Translations under genes and position numbers: made by a program | Part shown: piece by piece, positions 32,655 through 39,482 of the stretch | Numbering within the stretch: the first letter of the stretch is position 1 | How the letters are laid out: each line of letters starts with the position of its first letter | The notes under the pieces: generated by a model | Databases searched by the model: none | The model's input: only the letters and a program-made list of their open reading frames with translations | What the model was told of the DNA's origin: nothing | From: Pseudomonadota bacterium | GTDB taxonomy: Bacteria; Myxococcota_A; UBA796; GCA-2862545 | Assembly: GCA_947490265.1 (NCBI GenBank) | Contig: CANLGQ010000005.1 | Coordinates: 1 to 41,271 of the forward strand | DNA length: 41,271 nt | Direction: 5' to 3'

Positions 32655-33533
32655 TCACGGCTCGTGCGCCACCAGCACGATGGGCCCATCGAGGCACCGG
32701 GTGCCGTCCGCGGTCGGAGCGCAGGAAGCGCCGTCGAGCGGTCCCTCCTCGAACGCGTACAGGTGGTAGCGCAGGGCACCCCCATGCCCGTCTTGCAGCA
32801 GCACCAGGTCGTAGTGGCGGGTACCGGTCCAAATATGGGCCCAGTCCCTGAAGTTGTGGTGACTCGCGTACCAACAGAGGTCCGAGGCTATGGTGACGTC
32901 GGCCACCTCGCCGAGCGGCCCGATCTGCGCCTCGAGCAGCGTCCACTCGGTGTTGGCCAGGCTTCCGACCCCTTCGTTGCGTCGCACCAGGCGCACGCAC
33001 ACCTGGCCGTCCGGCGACTCGAGCTGCAAGACCTCCCCGTCCGCCTGGAACGGGAGGGTCGGGTCGAATCCGCAGTCGGCCCCGGAGCCGCTTCCGATCC
33101 CGCCCGACCCGGCACCGTCGCACTCGAACTCCGACGACGGCGGGACCCAGTCCGCCGGGGTTGCGCATTCGTCGCTGTCGGGACAGGCCACCGCGACGCA
33201 CTCTTCGAGTTGAACGAAACCGACCGGTCGAGCGACGAGGTCGAGCTCGACCAGGCAATCGTTCACGCCGACGATGCCATTCTGCCGCACGCAATCGACC
33301 AGGCACGCGCACGCGGCGTCGGCCTCGCAATACGGAAGCAGATCCGAACACTTTTCGTCGACGCACTCGGAGCAGTCGCCGAGCGGTGGGCCCGGCTCGA
33401 GGGTACATTCGAAAGGCGAGGGATCCACTGGGTCGGTCCCCCCGGTCGCGTCCGACCCCGCCGAACCCGAGCGGTGGCAGGACGCCGCCGCGAAGGCCAC
33501 CGCGACGAGCCAGAGTGGATGGAGGGCGCTCAC
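32655..33533 (-). CDS. Cys-rich lipoprotein
   Basis: 292 residues. The leader LWLVAVAFAAASC ends in a lipobox with Cys19, so it is a lipoprotein. A Gly/Ser/Asp-rich spacer (SGSAGSDATGGTD) precedes a Cys-rich domain with 12 Cys within about 85 residues (GDCSECVDEKCSDLL, DAACACLVDC, EECVAVACPDSDEC), probably disulfide-bonded. A second Ser/Gly linker (SGGIGSGSGADC) leads to a beta-rich C-terminal domain (LYAFEEGPLDG). The pattern is common among surface lipoproteins of myxobacteria and relatives; no precise family was recognised. The GTG start at 33533 places the leader correctly; the open frame upstream to 34511 is an artefact of GC content. The gene follows the beta-propeller lipoprotein by 29 bases on the same strand. 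Confidence 0.75.
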   Translation of the reverse strand: MSALHPLWLVAVAFAAASCHRSGSAGSDATGGTDPVDPSPFECTLEPGPPLGDCSECVDEKCSDLLPYCEADAACACLVDCVRQNGIVGVNDCLVELDLVARPVGFVQLEECVAVACPDSDECATPADWVPPSSEFECDGAGSGGIGSGSGADCGFDPTLPFQADGEVLQLESPDGQVCVRLVRRNEGVGSLANTEWTLLEAQIGPLGEVADVTIASDLCWYASHHNFRDWAHIWTGTRHYDLVLLQDGHGGALRYHLYAFEEGPLDGASCAPTADGTRCLDGPIVLVAHEP

Positions 33534-33562
33534 GTCCCGAAGGTACCACGACCGGCCCTCGG

Positions 33563-34465
33563 TCAGTGAAGCCGCGGCTTCTCGCCGACCCCGAGTTGGA
33601 TCCTCCGCACGGTGTCGTTCCCGAACTCGACGGCATAGATATCCGTCGGTTCCCAGCCGAACGCCTCCTCGCCCCACGCGAAGTTGCCAAGTCCAAAGTT
33701 CGAGTATGGCTCGTACACCAGGGTTTCGGGCCCGACCCCCTCCGCGGTGTACCGATCGATGCGCGCCTCCGACCACCAGCCGGCGTACAGGTTGCCACAC
33801 GCGTCCACCGACAGGCCGTCGATCCCGTTGCCGGCATCGGCGATGAAAACCCGCCGCTCGCCGATCGGTTCCTTGGTGAGGGGGTCGATGTCGATCTCGT
33901 AGATGTGCCCCTCGCCGGTCGCGGCCACGTAGAGGCGATCGTAGCTGCGGTTGAACGTCAGCCCGTTCGGTCGCCCGATCCCGCTGGCGATGACGTGCAG
34001 GGTGCGGGTGTCGGCGTCGTACCGCTGAACCCGATCGCCATTGAGCTCGCCGAACCACACGGAGTGATCGTCTCCGATCTCGATGCCGCTCGGCGTCGAC
34101 AGCCCACCGACGAGAAGCTCCTTGGAACCAGTCTTTGGGTTGATCCGAAAAATCGCGTTCGTCGCATACTGCGCAGACGCGAGGGTTCCGTCCCACCCCA
34201 TCAGCCGGAGACCGGCTTCCACGCCACTGGACGGCATAATTGGCTTGGCGTTCCCGGAGAGGTCGGTGCTCCACAGGGTGGTCGCGAAGTCGGCGCCGAC
34301 GAGGTTGCCCTCGCCGTCGAAGGCGATGTCTTCGTTGGCGACCGCCGGAAAGGGCTCCGAGGCCAGGGGGCTGGCCGGCAAGTGGTCGCAGTCCACACCG
34401 GGCCGTACGGGCGGCGGTTGCGCCCTGCAGCCCGACAGCCCCAGCAGCCAGAAGCCGATCCGCAT
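33563..34465 (-). CDS. SMP-30/gluconolactonase-like beta-propeller lipoprotein
   Basis: 300 residues. The leader MRIGFWLLGLSGC ends in a lipobox (LSGC, Cys13). The mature protein is a six-bladed propeller of the SMP-30/NHL/strictosidine synthase type, visible as repeated blades: NEDIAFDGEGNLVGADF, TPSGIEIGDDHSVWFGEL, RPNGLTFNRSYDRLYVA, GIDGLSVDACGNLYAGWW. Family enzymes are lactonases or hydrolases with a metal at the hub; the Glu/Asn/Asp ligands could not be assigned by eye. The ATG at 34465 is preceded by GGAGG with good spacing. Likely an operon with the Cys-rich lipoprotein gene. Divergent from the broken GFA gene, with 32 bases between starts. Confidence 0.82.
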   Translation of the reverse strand: MRIGFWLLGLSGCRAQPPPVRPGVDCDHLPASPLASEPFPAVANEDIAFDGEGNLVGADFATTLWSTDLSGNAKPIMPSSGVEAGLRLMGWDGTLASAQYATNAIFRINPKTGSKELLVGGLSTPSGIEIGDDHSVWFGELNGDRVQRYDADTRTLHVIASGIGRPNGLTFNRSYDRLYVAATGEGHIYEIDIDPLTKEPIGERRVFIADAGNGIDGLSVDACGNLYAGWWSEARIDRYTAEGVGPETLVYEPYSNFGLGNFAWGEEAFGWEPTDIYAVEFGNDTVRRIQLGVGEKPRLH

Positions 34466-34497
34466 CGCCTCCGATAACCCGAGGTAGGCTGCGCGCC

Positions 34498-34675
34498 ATG
34501 GTCGAAGCCACCTGTCACTGCGGGGCCGTCCGAGTCGTGATCGCCAGCGACCCCGCTCTGGCCCGAGGGCGACCGGATGGGGATCAACGCGCGACTCCTG
34601 CACGCTCGATCGGCGACTTCGCGCCACGGCAGGGTTGACCGTCCACCGGACCGAGCGGTACGCTGCGAGCGCTGA
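34498..34675 (+). pseudogene. GFA-family (DUF636) gene remnant with internal deletion and frameshift
   Basis: From the ATG at 34498 the frame reads VEATCHCGAVRVVIAS, the conserved zinc-binding start of the glutathione-dependent formaldehyde-activating enzyme-like family (PF04828), but stops at 34638 after 46 residues. One base out of phase, from about 34556 to a stop at 34673-34675, the reading is EGDRMGINARLLHARS, the typical C-terminal part of the same family. The middle of the domain, with the CxxC pairs, is absent. So an in-place deletion of roughly 80 codons joined the two ends out of frame. The next 164 bases (34676-34839) hold no recognisable gene, repeat or tRNA and lead into the acquired cassette. 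Between 34466 and 34839 there is therefore no intact gene. Confidence 0.7.
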
Positions 34676-34839
34676 CCTTCGCGAGCTGGCCTGGAGCTCG
34701 AACAGGCGGCCGAACGGCAACCCGGCCGGGTTCGCCAGACACCTCGCGGCGCACATCCCTGAGGAACGAGACAGGATAGGTCGCGTGGGACCCCGTCGGC
34801 CGTGGCCATCGGTGTCGGGCCAGCGGGAGGGGGCGAGGC

Positions 34840-35625
34840 ATGGTTGAGAGAAAGTGCTTGACCCCCGCCGATTTTACGCGGGCTCGCCAGAGATTGTTGC
34901 GCATGCACTTCGAGGCGGGGGTCGGCCACCTCGGCGGCAACTTATCGGCGCTCGACGCCATGTTGGTGCTGTTCCACGAGCACCTGGGGCCCGCCGATCC
35001 GTTCATCCTCTCCAAGGGTCACAGCGCCGGCGCGCTCTATGTGGCGCTGTGGAGCGTGGGCCGGCTGGGCGAGGACGACCTCGTCCAATTCCACAAGGAC
35101 GATACCCTCCTGGCCGGACATCCCCCGGCCAGGGGCGTGGCCGACATTCTCTTCGCCACCGGGAGTCTCGGGCACGGCCTGTCGCTCGCGGCGGGCACGG
35201 CGCTCGGCCTCCGGCTGCTGCGCCGGGCGGGCGAAGTGGTGTGCCTGACGTCCGATGGGGAATGGCAGGAGGGCTCCACCTGGGAAGCGCTGATCTTCGC
35301 CTGTCATCACCAGCTCGCCAACCTCACCATCCTGGTCGATCACAATGGGCTGCAGGGTTTCGGCAGCACGGCGGACGTCGCCTCGATGTCCCCGCTGTGG
35401 GACAAGCTGCAGGGCTTCGATCTCGACGTCGAGGTGATCGACGGCCACGATCCCCAGGCCCTGCGCGCTGCGCTCGCCGTGCGGCCCAACCGCCCGCGCG
35501 CGATCATGCTGCGCACGGTGAAGGGTCACGGCGTCAGCTTCCTCGAAGGCCGGATGGATTCCCATTATCTGCCGCTTAGCGAGGCGCAGTACCACCAGGC
35601 GGTGGCGGAGTTGGTCGCGCGATGA
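34840..35625 (+). CDS. Transketolase-like N-terminal (TPP pyrophosphate-binding) subunit
   Basis: 261 residues, equivalent to the first third of transketolase as a separate subunit. TPP and metal ligands are visible: H30 in GVGHLGGNLS, H61 in LSKGHSAGALY, SLGHGLS (109-115), and the GDG-like motif as SDGEWQEG (138-145) ending at Asn169 in VDHNGLQG. The first Gly of GDG is Ser. Transketolases move two-carbon ketol units between sugars; split pairs also occur in surface-sugar and natural-product clusters. The ATG at 34840 has GGGAGGGGG upstream. The stop overlaps the start of the second subunit (ATGA). Given the neighbours, a role in making a branched or extended sugar for a surface polysaccharide is more likely than the pentose phosphate pathway. 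Confidence 0.9.
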   Translation: MVERKCLTPADFTRARQRLLRMHFEAGVGHLGGNLSALDAMLVLFHEHLGPADPFILSKGHSAGALYVALWSVGRLGEDDLVQFHKDDTLLAGHPPARGVADILFATGSLGHGLSLAAGTALGLRLLRRAGEVVCLTSDGEWQEGSTWEALIFACHHQLANLTILVDHNGLQGFGSTADVASMSPLWDKLQGFDLDVEVIDGHDPQALRAALAVRPNRPRAIMLRTVKGHGVSFLEGRMDSHYLPLSEAQYHQAVAELVAR

Positions 35626-36518
35626 GGAAGCAGCTCTGCGATGCGCTGGTCGCCCGCGCCGGCAAGCCGGACATGGTGTTCCTCACCGGCGATCTGGGCT
35701 TTATGGCGCTGGAACCGCTGCAGGCGGCGATGGGAGAGCGTTTCATCAACGCCGGCGTCGCCGAGCAGAACCTGGTCAGCGTCGCCGCCGGGATGTCGCG
35801 GCTCGGGCTCGAGGTGTGGACCTATTCGATCGCGCCCTTCCTCTACGCGCGGCCTTTCGAGCAGATCCGCAACGATGTCTGCTTTCACGGCCTGCCGGTG
35901 AAGCTCATCGGCAACGGTGGCGGGTATGGCTATGGCGTGATGGGATCGACGCATCATGCGATCGAGGATTATGGGGTGCTGCTCACCCTTCCGGGCATGC
36001 ACGTGATCGCGCCGGTGTTCGACGAGGATGTCGGATCCGCGGTGGCGCGCGCAGGCGAGGCCACGGGGCCGTGCTATCTGCGCCTCGGCCGCGGCGAACC
36101 GCCGAAGGGTTTTCTCGTTCCCGCCTACGCGCCGTGGCGATGCCTGGTGGAAGGCGAGGGCGCGGTGGTGATCGCCTTCGGTCCGTTGGCTGGCACGTAC
36201 ATCGAAACCGCGAAGGCGCGCGGCGCCAGCCTGTGGGCCGTCGCCGAACTGCCGCTGGACGCTTCGCCGCCGCCCGCCGCGCTGCTGGCGGCCATCGCCC
36301 AGGCGAAATTCATCTGCATCGCCGAGGAGCATGTGCGCCAGGGCGGCCTGGCTTCCGCGCTGATGCTGCACCTCGCGCTGGCTGGCGTCGCGCCCAGGCA
36401 GATCTCGCACCTCTATGCCCGCGCCCACAATTTCGGGCGATATGGTTCGCAGGGCTATCTGCGCAGGCAGGCTGGGATCGATCCCGCCAGCCTCGCCGCC
36501 GCGCTGGACCAGGGCTGA
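35622..36518 (+). CDS. Transketolase-like C-terminal (pyrimidine-binding and regulatory) subunit
   Basis: 298 residues, completing the split transketolase. The Glu that activates the TPP aminopyrimidine is E48 in INAGVAEQNLVSVAAG. The aromatic pocket and DxxxxTHHAxED region appear as YGVMGSTHHAIEDYGVL, which supports sugar-phosphate binding. The C-terminal transketolase domain follows from about 165 (GAVVIAFGPLAGTYIE, KFICIAEEHVRQGGLAS). Key residues are present, so with its partner an active alpha2-beta2 enzyme is expected. The ATG at 35622 overlaps the N-terminal subunit stop. The SDR-GT2 gene begins one base after its stop. Confidence 0.9.
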   Translation: MRKQLCDALVARAGKPDMVFLTGDLGFMALEPLQAAMGERFINAGVAEQNLVSVAAGMSRLGLEVWTYSIAPFLYARPFEQIRNDVCFHGLPVKLIGNGGGYGYGVMGSTHHAIEDYGVLLTLPGMHVIAPVFDEDVGSAVARAGEATGPCYLRLGRGEPPKGFLVPAYAPWRCLVEGEGAVVIAFGPLAGTYIETAKARGASLWAVAELPLDASPPPAALLAAIAQAKFICIAEEHVRQGGLASALMLHLALAGVAPRQISHLYARAHNFGRYGSQGYLRRQAGIDPASLAAALDQG

Positions 36519-36519
36519 C

Positions 36520-38484
36520 ATGGCCGAACTCGACGCGTTCATCTCCTCCCTGCGTGGACCCATCCTGGTCACCGGCGCGTCGGGCTTTGTCGGCTCCAAC
36601 CTGTTCAAGGCCATCGCGCGCGTGCGCCAGGACGTGTTCGCGCTGGTCCGGCGCGAGAAGAACTGGCGCCTCGCCGAGGTCAGCGACGACGTGATCGTCG
36701 CGGTCGACCTCAACGATCCGGCTGCCGCACGCAACCTGGCCCACACGCTGAAGCCCCAGACCGTGTTCGACTGCGCGGCCTATGGTGCCTACGCCTTCGA
36801 GGCGGACCAGGCGCTGATCTACCAGACCAACTTCACCGCGATCGCGAACTTCGTGGAGTTGCTGTCGGTTGCGGGCTTTGCGGCGTTCGTGCACGCCGGC
36901 TCGTCGTCCGAGTACGGCGCCAACTGTTCGGGGCCTGAGGAGGACGCGGCCTGCCAGCCCAACAGCGCTTATTCGGTCTCCAAGCTCGCCTCCGCGCACT
37001 ATCTCCGCTTCACCGGCAAGCAACGGCAATTGCCCTGCGTCAACCTGCGGCTCTATTCCGTCTACGGCCCGCTGGAGGATACCTCGCGCGTCATCCCAAA
37101 CCTCCTGCGCAAGGGGCTGGCCGGCACCTATCCGCCCTTTGTCGATCCCAGAACCTCCCGCGATTTCATCCATGTGGACGACGTGGTGTCCGCCTTCATC
37201 CTCGCCGCCGCCAAGATGAACCCGTCGATCTATGGCGAGAGCTTCAACATTGGCACCGGCGTCAAGACCACGATCCGCGACCTCGCCGAAACGGCCCGGA
37301 GGGTGTTCGCCATTCCGGGCGAGCCGGAATTCGGATCGATGGAAGCGCGCGCCTGGGACCTCGCCGAATGGTACGCCAACCCGGCAAAGGCGGAGCGGTT
37401 GCTGGGCTGGACCGCGAAGGTGTCGCTGGAGCAGGGGCTGCGGTCCACGTCTAGCTGGATCGCGGGCCTCTCCGAGGCCGACATGGCGGCCAGCACCAAG
37501 CGGGCCGCCGCCGCGCGCAAGCGGTCGATCTCGGCCATCGTCGCCTGCTATCAGGATGCGCAGGCCATCCCGATCATGCACCAGCGGCTGACGGAGACCT
37601 TCCGCAAGCTGGGCGTCGACTACGAGATCATCCTGGTGAACGACGGGAGTCCCGACAACAGCGCCGAGGTGATCCGCGAGATCAGCGCGAGAGACCCCCG
37701 CACCATCGGCATCACCCACTCGCGCAATTTCGGATCGCAGATGGCGTTCCGCTCGGGCATGGAATTGTCCAGCATGGATGCGTGTGTGCTGCTGGACGGC
37801 GACCTGCAGGATCCGCCGGAATTGATCGCCGATTTCTATGCCCAGTGGGAGCAGGGATTCGACGTCGTCTATGGCCGGCGCGTCAAGCGCGACATGCCGT
37901 GGCGCTGGGCGATCCTGTACAAGCTGTTCTACCGCATCTTTGCCGCCTTTAGCTATGTGAAGATCCCGGTGGACGCGGGCGACTTCTCGCTCATGGACCG
38001 CCGCGTCGTCGGCTGGCTGCTGAACTGCCCGGAGCGCGACCTGTTCGTGCGCGGCCTGCGCGCCTATCTGGGTTTCAAGCAGACCGGCGTCGACTATGTC
38101 CGGCCCGAGCGCATGTTCGGCCGCTCGACCAACAACTTCTTCAAGAACGTCGGTTGGGCCAAGAAGGGGATCTTCTCGTTCAGCGACACGCCGCTGACCA
38201 TGCTGACCACGGCCGGCGTGGGGATGCTCGGCGTGTCCATCCTGCTCGCCGCGATCACCACACTCCTGAAGGTCATCGATCCCAGCATCGCACCGCGGGG
38301 CATCACCACGCTGCTGATCGTCGTGCTGATGTTCGGCTCCGTCAACCTGTTCGCTATCGGCCTCGTGGGCGAGTATGTCGCCAAGATCATGGCCGAGGTG
38401 AAGGGCCGCCCGCGGCTCGTGCGCGCCGCCCTCATCCGCAACGGCGTCGAGACGCAGCTCCTTCCCGATGGGAAGGTCGCTTGA
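36520..38484 (+). CDS. Fusion: NAD-dependent epimerase/dehydratase (SDR) plus GT2 polyprenyl-phosphate glycosyltransferase
   Basis: 654 residues, two enzymes in one chain. Residues 12-320 are an extended SDR of the nucleotide-sugar epimerase/dehydratase type: VTGASGFVGSN (Rossmann GxxGxxG at 19-25), GSSSEYG, and the YxxxK pair Y151/K155, with DFIHVDDVV. Residues 335-654 are a GT2 of the DPM1/ArnC/GtrB type: VNDGSPDN (D375), the DxD-like LDGDLQDPPE (426-428), and two membrane segments (about 559-583 and 595-621) ending in EYVAKIMAEVKGRP. The GT2 part would load a sugar onto polyprenyl phosphate on the inner face of the inner membrane, and the SDR part would act on that sugar or its nucleotide precursor. 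The linker (SEADMAASTKRAAAARKR) is short and charged. The ATG at 36520 is one base after the previous stop. Confidence 0.92.
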   Translation: MAELDAFISSLRGPILVTGASGFVGSNLFKAIARVRQDVFALVRREKNWRLAEVSDDVIVAVDLNDPAAARNLAHTLKPQTVFDCAAYGAYAFEADQALIYQTNFTAIANFVELLSVAGFAAFVHAGSSSEYGANCSGPEEDAACQPNSAYSVSKLASAHYLRFTGKQRQLPCVNLRLYSVYGPLEDTSRVIPNLLRKGLAGTYPPFVDPRTSRDFIHVDDVVSAFILAAAKMNPSIYGESFNIGTGVKTTIRDLAETARRVFAIPGEPEFGSMEARAWDLAEWYANPAKAERLLGWTAKVSLEQGLRSTSSWIAGLSEADMAASTKRAAAARKRSISAIVACYQDAQAIPIMHQRLTETFRKLGVDYEIILVNDGSPDNSAEVIREISARDPRTIGITHSRNFGSQMAFRSGMELSSMDACVLLDGDLQDPPELIADFYAQWEQGFDVVYGRRVKRDMPWRWAILYKLFYRIFAAFSYVKIPVDAGDFSLMDRRVVGWLLNCPERDLFVRGLRAYLGFKQTGVDYVRPERMFGRSTNNFFKNVGWAKKGIFSFSDTPLTMLTTAGVGMLGVSILLAAITTLLKVIDPSIAPRGITTLLIVVLMFGSVNLFAIGLVGEYVAKIMAEVKGRPRLVRAALIRNGVETQLLPDGKVA

Positions 38485-39383
38485 GTACACGCGGCTGTCC
38501 GGTCTGTGGCGCACCGGCGGAAGGCGCGCCGGCGTTTCACGAGAGCAACATCGATCCGAGCAAACTCTCGGGCTTCAGCTTCGCCTCCCGCAAGACGCCG
38601 GAATTCATGGCCCATCGCCTCGTGCAATGCCCCGAGTGCGAGCTCGTCTATGCCGACGAACCGCCGGACGAGGCGGTCCTGGCCAACGCCTACCACGTCG
38701 CCGACTTCGATTCCTCGGAGGAAGCCGCTGACGCCGCCGCGGCCTATCTCCTCGCCATCCGACCGACGTTGGATGCGCTGAAGGGCCGGGGGGCCGCGCT
38801 GGAGATTGGTGCCGGCACCGGCATCTTCCTCGAGCTGCTGGCGGGCGAGGGGTTTTCCGAGCTCGTCGGCGTCGAACCCTCGACTGCCGCGATCGAAGCG
38901 GCGCCCGTCCGCCGCCGCGCATGGATCCGCGAGGGCATTTTCCGCGAAGCGGATTTTGCGCCTGCTTCGTTCGACCTGATCTGCTGCTTCATGACGATGG
39001 AGCATGTGCGGGATCCACGGGTGATCTCCGACGCCGCCTTCCGCCTGCTGCGCCCCGGCGGCGCGTTTGTCACCGTGACGCACGATTACCGCGCACCGGT
39101 CAACCGGCTGCTGGGCAAGCGCTCGCCGATCATCGACATCGAGCATATGCAGCTCTTTTCTCAGCGCAGCATCGCCCGCCTGTTCGAGACGTCGGGCTTT
39201 GCTCGGGTCGGCGTGCGCGCCTTCGTCAACACCTACGCCCTGAGCTACTGGATGCGCCTCGCCCCGCTGCCGGCGCTGCTGAAGACGGCGGCGGGCGGAT
39301 TCCTGCAGGCGACAGGTGCGGGCAAGGCCAAGCTGGGCGCCAATGTCGGCAACCTGATCTCCGCGGTCTTCAAGCCGGGCTAA
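38481..39383 (+). CDS. Class I SAM-dependent methyltransferase with N-terminal zinc ribbon
   Basis: 300 residues. Two CxxC pairs near the N-terminus (CPVCG at 6-10, CPECE at 50-54) form a probable zinc ribbon, as in the sugar C-methyltransferase and surface-polysaccharide methyltransferase families. The SAM-binding fold starts at ALEIGAGTGIF (motif I, about 106-116), with the acidic VGVEPS, then SFDLICCFMTMEHV and LLRPGGAFV. The large C-terminal domain of TylCIII-type C-methyltransferases is absent, so O- or C-methylation cannot be told apart. The TTG start at 38481 overlaps the previous stop (TTGA) and has GGAAGG upstream; no better start exists. Last gene of the acquired block. Confidence 0.85.
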   Translation: MSTRGCPVCGAPAEGAPAFHESNIDPSKLSGFSFASRKTPEFMAHRLVQCPECELVYADEPPDEAVLANAYHVADFDSSEEAADAAAAYLLAIRPTLDALKGRGAALEIGAGTGIFLELLAGEGFSELVGVEPSTAAIEAAPVRRRAWIREGIFREADFAPASFDLICCFMTMEHVRDPRVISDAAFRLLRPGGAFVTVTHDYRAPVNRLLGKRSPIIDIEHMQLFSQRSIARLFETSGFARVGVRAFVNTYALSYWMRLAPLPALLKTAAGGFLQATGAGKAKLGANVGNLISAVFKPG

Positions 39384-39482
39384 GGCGTGTCCGCGCGGCC
39401 GGGCGCGCGCGCGAGTTGGCGTTGCGCGCATTGGCGGCTCCTGCGCCCGGGTCGCCGCGGTACGATGGGAAGGGAGGTTCTG

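Larger units (their letters stand above)
34840..39383 (+). other. Probable horizontally acquired four-gene sugar-modification cassette
   Basis: Four plus-strand genes with junctions of ATGA overlap, a 1-base gap, and TTGA overlap. By eye, codon choice shifts to GGC, GCC, CGC and CTG, with TAT and GAT frequent, against GGG, GCG, CGG and CTC in the flanking genes. The left boundary follows the broken GFA gene. The right boundary is followed at once by a gene of the usual style. No integrase, IS or flanking direct repeat was seen. Confidence 0.6.

Noticed and set aside
34676-34839. Possible tRNA or attachment site at the left edge of the acquired cassette (a GGTTCGCC-like string occurs here)
   Set aside because: No cloverleaf could be drawn on either strand, and no matching direct repeat was found in 39384-39482.
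36310-38514. 734-residue open frame on the minus strand opposite the SDR-GT2 gene
   Set aside because: The plus strand has clear enzyme motifs throughout. The antisense frame is a low-complexity mix of charged and His residues.
39384-39482. Promoter for the 511-residue gene using TACGAT at 39461-39466
   Set aside because: No -35-like hexamer at 16-18 bases; the nearest TTGGCG is 24 bases away.
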